The translations under genes and the position numbers were made by a program. From Algicola sagamiensis DSM 14643 (GTDB lineage Bacteria > Pseudomonadota > Gammaproteobacteria > Enterobacterales > Alteromonadaceae): a stretch of 64,000 bases of DNA. Shown here piece by piece: positions 57,265 to 64,000 of the stretch. The stretch is taken from the NCBI RefSeq assembly GCF_000374485.1, contig NZ_KB894502.1, positions 62,001 to 126,000 on the forward strand, read 5' to 3'. Numbering within the stretch: the first letter of the stretch is position 1; each line of letters starts with the position of its first letter. The notes under the pieces were generated by a model that saw only the letters and a program-made list of their open reading frames with translations, did not search any database and was not told the origin of the DNA.

Positions 57265-59094
57265 TTATATCACCTGGCGGTGGCGAATTTGACGTGCGAC
57301 AAAAATAAGAAGTAATGTCAACAAGCAAGGCATGAAAGCGATATTGATAAACTTCAGCACAGTCCCGAGTGCATCGATATCTTTATCCAGCTGATGGCGC
57401 ACTTCACGCAGTTCTTTACGGATCTCTATCTTTTCTTTCAGGAATGCCTCAATTGTTGACTCTTGTTCTGGTGTAAGTACCAAAGCTGCCCCTTCTCCTT
57501 GTTGGGTCTGAAGGTCGCTCAGTTTACTTTCGGTTTCTTTTAAACGTGCTTGTAGTTCTTGCTCTTTTTGTCGGAATTTCGCTTCCGCATCTAATGTTAA
57601 CTGATCGACAACTTCAAATGGCCTTGCATATCGTCCGCGTGCGCGGATATTAATGAGTGCAACGCTGCCACTTAAGTTCTCCACAATATTGGTCACTAAA
57701 TCACTATTATTTGCAAATGGTACCAGAATAGGGGAGCCGAAGAAGTTATTCCGATTGACCCAAAATCGATCTGAAAGAATATCCGTATCCGCGACGATAA
57801 TTGCCTGGAAGTTGTCTGCTTCAGATTGATGTGATGCAGGATCAATTCCCTCTGGCGGGTTTTCGAAGGCAGATTTGATTGGCCCACTCACGCGTGCGGC
57901 AAGGGTATACTGGGTATTTGCATCCTGAAACTCAGTCAGTAATGCTTGCGGATCTTTTGCAGAGCTTGTGTACTTGCTGCTGTCCATCAGGCTTGAGTGA
58001 ACGGATGACATGACGAGAGGTTCAAAGTTTGTTTTTGAACCTTCAAGCTTCGACAGTGAGCCAAATGACGCACCATTGATCAATTCCAAACTTGCGGTAG
58101 TGACATCCTCTCTATCAATATTATTATCAGACAGCCCTAAGTAACCGATATGACGACCAGAACCGCCGTTGGGAAGATGAATTTCCAGCCCTGACTCAGC
58201 ATCGACAACGATTTTTTCCGGGTCGTAAGCGACGCCCCATACTTTGAAGAGTTGAGCGAGGTTGGAACGGCTGGAGATCCCCATCGCACTTGGTGATGAT
58301 TCCGCATTGGGATCAACAAATGCAATGACTTTTCCACCTTTGAGGACATATTGATCGATTGCATACTGAAGTGCTTCGTCGTAATTCTTCGGGTGAACCA
58401 GGACAAGTACATCTGTTTTTTCAGGAATAGCTGCATTCTCTTTTTCGAGCAACTCAACCTGATACAACTGCTGAAGTTGTTCATAGATAGCCCAAGCGGG
58501 ATCCATTCGGCCAGTCATTCGATTTGGTCCGCCCTCTAGCGGTAAATCAGAAATAAAGGAAATCTGGACGGGTTTTGGATTGCTCAGTTTATAAATGAGC
58601 TTTGCGATTTCATATTCAAGAAAACTTTCCTGTTGTGGATCAAAGAAAGCAATCGTTTCTCTGTCATCTAAGCTGTTCGTGCCACCAAGACCAAAATACA
58701 GACTATCGCCCGCAGCACTAAGCTTCACGCCATTCAGTCCAAATTCATCTGCTTTATCCTCTGATTCAGAGAATGGCTCAGGGTCAATGATTTGCAGGTT
58801 AATATGGCCATTTGAGGCAACTTCGAACTCTTCGAGTAAGGATTTTACACGTGAGGCGTAGTTTCGAATCCCAGTATATCCTTCTGATGTTTTATCGGAG
58901 AAAAAGAAATACAGATTGATCGGCTCATCAATATCCTGAAGAAGCTTTTTGGTTGCATTCGAGACTGTATAGATCTGGTTCTCAGTCAAGTCGACTCTGA
59001 CTTTATCGAATAAAACGTTATTCAGTAAAGCTGCACAAAGGAAGACAAAAGCAATTGCGAGGAGACCAAATGAATTCGTGATTTTGTTTTGCAT
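57265..59094 (-). CDS. GldG-like ABC transporter auxiliary protein
   Basis: 609 residues. N-terminal membrane helix (about 10-30), then the GldG family domain with VRVDLTENQIYTVSNATKKLL, RVKSLLEEFE, a long periplasmic region with GGKVIAFVDPNAE, a coiled coil (about 505-570) and a C-terminal helix (about 584-603) followed by a basic tail. This family pairs with an ATPase and a short permease. It starts nine bases after the permease gene. Confidence 0.9.
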   Translation of the reverse strand: MQNKITNSFGLLAIAFVFLCAALLNNVLFDKVRVDLTENQIYTVSNATKKLLQDIDEPINLYFFFSDKTSEGYTGIRNYASRVKSLLEEFEVASNGHINLQIIDPEPFSESEDKADEFGLNGVKLSAAGDSLYFGLGGTNSLDDRETIAFFDPQQESFLEYEIAKLIYKLSNPKPVQISFISDLPLEGGPNRMTGRMDPAWAIYEQLQQLYQVELLEKENAAIPEKTDVLVLVHPKNYDEALQYAIDQYVLKGGKVIAFVDPNAESSPSAMGISSRSNLAQLFKVWGVAYDPEKIVVDAESGLEIHLPNGGSGRHIGYLGLSDNNIDREDVTTASLELINGASFGSLSKLEGSKTNFEPLVMSSVHSSLMDSSKYTSSAKDPQALLTEFQDANTQYTLAARVSGPIKSAFENPPEGIDPASHQSEADNFQAIIVADTDILSDRFWVNRNNFFGSPILVPFANNSDLVTNIVENLSGSVALINIRARGRYARPFEVVDQLTLDAEAKFRQKEQELQARLKETESKLSDLQTQQGEGAALVLTPEQESTIEAFLKEKIEIRKELREVRHQLDKDIDALGTVLKFINIAFMPCLLTLLLIFVARQIRHRQVI

Positions 59095-59103
59095 GTTTGT
59101 CTC

Positions 59104-59838
59104 CTATTGTGCTTTTTTCTGTTCAATCAAAACCAGTCCTGCGTATAGCCAAGACACAATTAAGATCATGAAATAACCAACATCTTTTAAGGAAATGACA
59201 CCTTTTGCCATCGCATCAAAGTGTTCGATAAAGCTGAGGCTGGCAATCGTATCGAGCACAATGCTTGGCACCCAACCTTTAAAGGCTTGCAGGACAACAG
59301 ATGTACCACTTAAAACAAATAGAAAGCAAACAACAACGGTCAGAATAAAGGCTATCACTTGGTTTTTCGTCATCGCGGACATACAAATACCGATAGCCAA
59401 GAATGCACCAGACATCAGCCAACTACCAAGATAAGCGGCAAAGATAACCCCATTGTCCGGGTTGCCTAAGTAATTGACGGTGATCCAAAGCGGGAATGTT
59501 AAAATTAGGGCTAAGCCGAGTACACTCCACGCAGCAAGGAACTTGGCAACCATTGCTTGCATGGTTGTAATGGGTAAAGTCATCAGAAGCTCAATCGTGC
59601 CTGACTTACGCTCTTCCGCCCATAAACGCATGGCCATCGCTGGCACAAGGAACAAGTATAACCATGGATGGAAATTAAAAAATGGGAGCAGATCGGCTTG
59701 ACCTCGTTCGTAAAAATTCCCCAAATAAAAGGTGAATACGCCGCTCATGATCAAAAAAATGATAATAAATACATAGGCAACCGGCGTCGAAAAGAAAGAG
59801 CTGAGTTCACGCCGAAATAAAATTTTAATCGCATTCAT
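59104..59838 (-). CDS. ABC-2 type permease (GldF-like)
   Basis: 244 residues, about six helices, start ATG at 59838, one base after the ATPase stop. FFSTPVAYVFIIIFLIMSGVFTFYL and LRLWAEERKSGTIELLMTLP are family hallmarks. It forms the membrane channel part of the module; transported substrate unknown. Confidence 0.92.
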   Translation of the reverse strand: MNAIKILFRRELSSFFSTPVAYVFIIIFLIMSGVFTFYLGNFYERGQADLLPFFNFHPWLYLFLVPAMAMRLWAEERKSGTIELLMTLPITTMQAMVAKFLAAWSVLGLALILTFPLWITVNYLGNPDNGVIFAAYLGSWLMSGAFLAIGICMSAMTKNQVIAFILTVVVCFLFVLSGTSVVLQAFKGWVPSIVLDTIASLSFIEHFDAMAKGVISLKDVGYFMILIVSWLYAGLVLIEQKKAQ

Positions 59839-59839
59839 C

Positions 59840-60760
59840 TTATGCACTCTCCGTCATTGTTAAATCGCGAAAAACATCGTCCAGTCGACCTCGTTCTGCG
59901 TAGATGGAAGCAACGGACCAGCCGTCTTTTTCTGCCATTTCAATCACACGTTGGTACAAATGATCCTCTTCAGTTGGAAACACAGTCGCCCTTTTTCCAT
60001 TGATCTGAATTTCTGACACCTGCTTTAATTGCTCCAGTGTGTTAAGTGGTGGGATCTCACCTAAAAACTCAAGCGTGACGGCCTGATGATGCCGAGAACG
60101 TGCCTCCAATTCATCTGGTGTCCCGTCAAAGAGCATCTTTCCTTCGCTAATAATGATGGCGCGATTGCAAACAGCCGTAACTTCTTCAAGGATGTGAGTA
60201 GAAATAATCACAATTTTATCTTTCGAAAGATTTTGGATGAGTTTACGTACCTGGTGTTTCTGATTTGGATCAAGACCATCTGTTGGTTCATCCAGAATAA
60301 GCACCTTTGGATCATGAACAATGGCTTGTGCAAGGCCAACCCGGCGTTTATAGCCTTTGGAAAGGTTATCAATGGGGCGATTTAGTACATCGTGCAATTC
60401 GACACTTTCAATGACACTTTTAAGTTTTTGCTTTTTGTCTTGACCTTTTAATCCTCTGATCTCAGCGATGAAATTTAAAAAATGTGCGACAGTCATATCG
60501 CCATAGGAGGGTGCTCCTTCTGGTAAATAACCAATCAATGGCTTGATTTCATCAAGTTGTGAATCAATATCGAGACCACAAATACTGATGTGTCCAGCAC
60601 TGGCATCCAGAAATCCTGTGAGCATTTTCATTGTGGTGGACTTTCCAGCACCATTAGGACCTAAAAAACCAATCACTTCTCCGGGTGAGAACGCCACCGA
60701 CAATTGGTTGACGGCAGTAAAATCCCCAAATTGTTTTGTCAATTTGTCGATCTTTATCAT
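59840..60760 (-). CDS. ABC transporter ATPase (GldA-like)
   Basis: 306 residues: Walker A GPNGAGKSTTMKMLTG, Q-loop YLPEGAPSY, signature LSKGYKRRVGLAQ, Walker B VLILDEPTDGLDPNQ and H-loop STHILEEV, plus a C-terminal extension of about 90 residues typical of ABC-2 exporters. AAGGAATAAAATTC precedes the ATG. First gene of the operon ATPase, permease, GldG-like, DUF4340. Confidence 0.94.
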   Translation of the reverse strand: MIKIDKLTKQFGDFTAVNQLSVAFSPGEVIGFLGPNGAGKSTTMKMLTGFLDASAGHISICGLDIDSQLDEIKPLIGYLPEGAPSYGDMTVAHFLNFIAEIRGLKGQDKKQKLKSVIESVELHDVLNRPIDNLSKGYKRRVGLAQAIVHDPKVLILDEPTDGLDPNQKHQVRKLIQNLSKDKIVIISTHILEEVTAVCNRAIIISEGKMLFDGTPDELEARSRHHQAVTLEFLGEIPPLNTLEQLKQVSEIQINGKRATVFPTEEDHLYQRVIEMAEKDGWSVASIYAERGRLDDVFRDLTMTESA

Positions 60761-60910
60761 GAATTTTATTCCTTAACTTGTTGACCGATCGTTGAAGCTC
60801 TGAAAAGTGTATTTTTTCATACACAATTTTCAAGGGGTGTTCATGCTAAACTCACGAAATTATTCAATTTCTGATGAAAAAATATGCTAACGTGCTCTTT
60901 GACTGTCAAG

Positions 60911-60941
60911 AAAAGCAAGTGGACCAGTCATTGATCCACTT
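60911..60941 (-). terminator. Terminator of the large TonB receptor gene
   Basis: AAGTGGA and TCCACTT pair around an 11-base loop (partly paired), and on the minus strand the stem is followed by GCTTTTC. It lies about 30 bases after the receptor stop. Confidence 0.5.
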
Positions 60942-60968
60942 CAATTGGCCCACTTGGATGGAGGATAC

Positions 60969-63809
60969 TTAAAGTTTTACCGTAAAACCAAGCAGGAGTC
61001 TTCTGCCGATAATATCGTAGTATCCGCGTCCGTAATAAACCGTTGGATGTCTTGGTGGTGCTTTATCAAGCAGGTTTAATATTCCGAATCGCATACTGAT
61101 CGTATCATCCCAGTGATACTTTCCAGTCGCATCCCAGGTTGTATGTGATGGGATGTGATAGTAACTCTGTGTTTGCGGTGATTCGCCAAAATCTGTCACT
61201 GCGCTATGGCGATAGTTGGCCGCTAGAGTTGATTGTAAGTCCTCATAAAGCCAGATAACTTGCAATTTTCCTTTCCAATACGGGTCAGAATATTCACCTG
61301 CGTCTTCATTCACATCACTGGAGAAGCCTGATTCATTACTTGACCACTCATCGACATATGTTGCAATGAAGTTTGTTTCCAGTGAGCCCCAATTGCCAAA
61401 CTCCTGAGTATGATTGATTTCAATATCCACACCTGAGGTTTTGAAGGAGGCAAGGTTGATCTCTCGAGAGTTAAAATATTCAATTGTATGATCGTTCGGA
61501 TCACGTCGCATCAGGCCGCAAAAAGAGTTTGCGAGCGAGTTGCTTCGATAGCAGTTACGGACGATGGAGTTGCCACCAAATGATGTGATCGCGTTTGAGA
61601 TATCAAAGTTCCAGTAATCGAATGTGATGGTCAAATCATTGATCCAGTCGGGTGTGTAAATAAATCCGATGGTGTAGTCGTTCGAAATTTCTGGCGTAAG
61701 GTCTTTGTTCCCCGTAATTTCTCCAGCCACACTGCTGCTCCAGCTTTGAGGTGGGATCCAACCTTCTGGTATGCCATCAGCCCGACAGTTTTTGATGAAA
61801 TTTGCCCTAAATGGTCCAGTTTCATCAAGACGTTTTTGTGAGCATGGATCACTGATAGAGTTGAAGGTTTGTCCGCCTGGGTTAAATAGCTCAGAAATAT
61901 TGGGTGCGCGAACAGACTTCGATCGATTAAGACGAAAACGCAACTGCTCGTTCAGTCTCCAGTTTAAACCGATTTTCCAAGCATCTTCACGGCCGGAGTT
62001 ACTATAATCCATTATGCGGTATGCAAGTTCAGCGGTTAAGTCATCAACGAACTGAACATCATTCACGACTGGAACAGAGAGTTCCATTGAGGCTTCGCGA
62101 ACACTTGTCTTACCAACGGTTGCAGCTGACTTATTCCCGAAAATCAGGTTGTTCATCATTAAATAGTCAGGCTTTGTTTCTGATTGCTCCTGACGCCATT
62201 CTACTCCGAATGCTGCGGTGATCATGCCGGATGGGATCTCGATAAGATCACCATCAATAAATAGGCCAGCAGACTCCTGCTTGGCTTCCGCCAGTCGAGT
62301 GACATCTGTCGAAACCCAATCAATTGAGTCTGTTGATGTGACATTTCGTCCGAATGGATTAAACGCAATGCAACCACTTTTTCTGGCTTCCTCATCTCTA
62401 CAAACCGCTTTCCCATTCAAAATGATTGAATCTAAAGACTGGTCAAATCGTTCCGTCACGACCTGATTGTGCCAACTGGTGGTGTTTTTATTTCTTCCTT
62501 TTTGATAATAAAGACTGTAACCCCAATTTTCCGTGAGATTACCCTCAAAGCCTGCTGCAACTCGAAATAGCTTTCTGTCCTGTGCATATTCTCGCGCACC
62601 GAACTCTGAATGTGCACGATGTAAACTGATTTCAGAAAGATTATTTGCCTGCATCAATTCAAACATGTCTGCATTAATAAATGCATTATCAAGCTTGATG
62701 GTTTTCGCGCTGCTGCCTCTGTGGAACACAGGTGAGCTTTCACCATGTGCGGTCGATGTGGAATAGGTTGTTTCTACGAAGAGTTGGTGGTTTTCGTGAA
62801 GTTGGTATGTGAGATAAGAAGAGTAGACGGTTCTATCAAGTGGGGTCTTTTCAAAGCCGTCTTCAAGAAAGTCACTCCCATCCCCATTGCCAGTGTGCCA
62901 GCGATTATTGGAGGCTGAGCCAGGAATGACACCACTGCCAAAATCAAACGCTTTGAGCTTTCCATCTCGAGAGAATGTGTATTTTTTATCCCCAATATTA
63001 AAAACACCTTGCTTATTATAAAGTGTATAAAAACGACGGCCCGTAAATGTCACTCGACCTGGTTTGCCCCCTGAAGGGTTATCGATGGCGTAGACTCCGT
63101 CTCTTAAAAAATCACGGTCGTCATCACCGATTTCTTCTTGGGTAGCATAGTTAATGTTAAATAGTGCATTGCCTTTTCCATCAGCGAAATCAGAACCAAC
63201 AGTAAAAGATAACTCTCTTTCTTCGCCACCGTCCTGTTCTGGCTCAACCATTGAACCAGTAACTTCTACGCCATTATATGATTTTTTTGTAATGATATTG
63301 ACGACACCCGCAACGGCATCTGAACCGTAGACCGCTGATGCACCGCCCGTCACAATATCCACGCGCTTGATGAGTGCGGATGGAATGTTATTCAAATCAA
63401 CACCGCCTGAGCCTGGTGAACCGCTAATAAAACGGCGCCCGTTTAATAACACGAGTGTTCTATCTGAGCCTAAACCACGGAGGCTTGTGATATTTAATCC
63501 GCTAGCAAAAATATAGTTATTACTTGTTGCAGGAGAGATACTGGTCGTTGAGGAAGGGATATTATTTAGTAAATCCCCCAAGTTATTGATGCCAGCACTA
63601 CGAATGGCATCGCCGGAAATAACGGTCACGGGTGTAGGTGCAATTGCACCGAGTCGTTTCATACGTGAGCCTGTGATTTCTATTCTTTCTATATCCTCAC
63701 TTTCTTCGGAGTCTTTTGTATTATCGGCTTGAGCAAGGGGCAAGAGCGTGAGAGAGCTTGTGAGAAAAAGCAGCTTTGCTGCAATAGGATTGAGTTGGAT
63801 ACCGCACAT
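60969..63809 (-). CDS. Large TonB-dependent receptor
   Basis: Outer-membrane receptor, 946 residues from the ATG at 63809 (GAGG seven bases upstream; a GTG at 63815 also lies in frame). Signal peptide to about residue 29 (LPLAQAD), TonB-box-like IERIEITGSRMKR, plug domain with TLVLLNGRRF and GGASAVYGSDAVAGVVNIITKK, and a barrel with aromatic C terminus RLLLGFTVKL. The ITGSR-type plug is common in Alteromonadales/Xanthomonas receptors for carbohydrates or peptides, but the ligand is not known. No transporter gene adjoins it. Confidence 0.93.
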   Translation of the reverse strand: MCGIQLNPIAAKLLFLTSSLTLLPLAQADNTKDSEESEDIERIEITGSRMKRLGAIAPTPVTVISGDAIRSAGINNLGDLLNNIPSSTTSISPATSNNYIFASGLNITSLRGLGSDRTLVLLNGRRFISGSPGSGGVDLNNIPSALIKRVDIVTGGASAVYGSDAVAGVVNIITKKSYNGVEVTGSMVEPEQDGGEERELSFTVGSDFADGKGNALFNINYATQEEIGDDDRDFLRDGVYAIDNPSGGKPGRVTFTGRRFYTLYNKQGVFNIGDKKYTFSRDGKLKAFDFGSGVIPGSASNNRWHTGNGDGSDFLEDGFEKTPLDRTVYSSYLTYQLHENHQLFVETTYSTSTAHGESSPVFHRGSSAKTIKLDNAFINADMFELMQANNLSEISLHRAHSEFGAREYAQDRKLFRVAAGFEGNLTENWGYSLYYQKGRNKNTTSWHNQVVTERFDQSLDSIILNGKAVCRDEEARKSGCIAFNPFGRNVTSTDSIDWVSTDVTRLAEAKQESAGLFIDGDLIEIPSGMITAAFGVEWRQEQSETKPDYLMMNNLIFGNKSAATVGKTSVREASMELSVPVVNDVQFVDDLTAELAYRIMDYSNSGREDAWKIGLNWRLNEQLRFRLNRSKSVRAPNISELFNPGGQTFNSISDPCSQKRLDETGPFRANFIKNCRADGIPEGWIPPQSWSSSVAGEITGNKDLTPEISNDYTIGFIYTPDWINDLTITFDYWNFDISNAITSFGGNSIVRNCYRSNSLANSFCGLMRRDPNDHTIEYFNSREINLASFKTSGVDIEINHTQEFGNWGSLETNFIATYVDEWSSNESGFSSDVNEDAGEYSDPYWKGKLQVIWLYEDLQSTLAANYRHSAVTDFGESPQTQSYYHIPSHTTWDATGKYHWDDTISMRFGILNLLDKAPPRHPTVYYGRGYYDIIGRRLLLGFTVKL

Positions 63810-63841
63810 AGGCACACCTCTACTTATTATTATTTAAGCCA

Positions 63842-63913
63842 TTGATATTAAATTTGAAGTTACTATGAGACAATCATCAATAAGTAGTGAATTTAATTGT
63901 AATTTAATATCAA
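63842..63913. repeat. 13-bp inverted repeat upstream of large TonB receptor
   Basis: TTGATATTAAATT at 63842-63854 and AATTTAATATCAA at 63901-63913 are exact reverse complements separated by 46 bases, starting 33 bases upstream of the receptor start codon. A two-site operator is possible. AT-rich sequence makes chance more likely. Confidence 0.55.
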
Positions 63914-64000
63914 AGCGTTATTTTATCCTTTCTGTTAAAACGGCATATACTTGAACGTAAGCCCATGTATTATCCGCTATAGGTGTGCTACCAGTGACGT

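Overview
The window looks like chromosomal DNA of a marine-type gammaproteobacterium, probably Alteromonadales/Vibrionales-like. It has moderate-to-low GC, and gene order is partly shared with E. coli (rsmE-gshB-yqgE-ruvX, yggS-proC, bioA divergent from bioBFCD). Twist-arm ATPases, many chemotaxis receptors, TonB receptors, secreted peptidases and H-NOX signalling are also present. This taxonomic call is an inference from gene content. I could not do a homology search.

1-9.1 kb: proC (cut by the window edge) and yggS face away from pilT-pilU (type IV pilus retraction ATPases). Then come ruvX-yqgE and gshB-rsmE, with a membrane chemotaxis receptor gene inserted on the other strand between gshB and yqgE. 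9.3-13 kb: tRNA-Val(GAC), a small DUF4870-like membrane protein, a BCCT osmolyte transporter and an unknown membrane protein. 13-19 kb: a siderophore-type uptake unit made of a TonB receptor, a periplasmic binding protein, two FecCD-type permeases and an ATPase, preceded by a possible Fur box. 19-24.9 kb: a secreted trypsin-like protease with PKD and PPC domains, an orphan recD, a TDT-family exporter and a small unknown gene.

25-30 kb: the biotin locus bioBFCD/bioA, with a well-matched BirA operator between the divergent arms. 30-38 kb: an HU protein with a possible membrane-anchored longer form, an M61 peptidase, an M14 carboxypeptidase, an alanine/glycine:Na+ symporter, a TerB-like protein and ytfJ. 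This part suggests peptide use. 38-46.5 kb is the most accessory part. It holds cheR-cheB, an unknown gene with a C8 tract, a candidate secretion chaperone followed by a candidate Cys-His-Asp effector, a secreted prolyl oligopeptidase, and a PAAR-tipped protein with an unrecognised C-terminal domain plus a tightly linked partner (candidate type VI effector/immunity pair).

46.5-64 kb: hinT, then a same-strand H-NOX / histidine kinase / giant soluble chemotaxis receptor cluster. The receptor has eight near-identical PAS repeats and ends in a CheR-type pentapeptide. Next are two small secreted proteins, nhaA, a Gld-like ABC module (ATPase, permease, GldG-like, DUF4340) and a large TonB receptor.

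The most interesting leads are the chaperone/effector pair, the PAAR pair, the NO-sensor/poly-PAS receptor cluster, the HU extension, and a family of short repeats directly after three stop codons.
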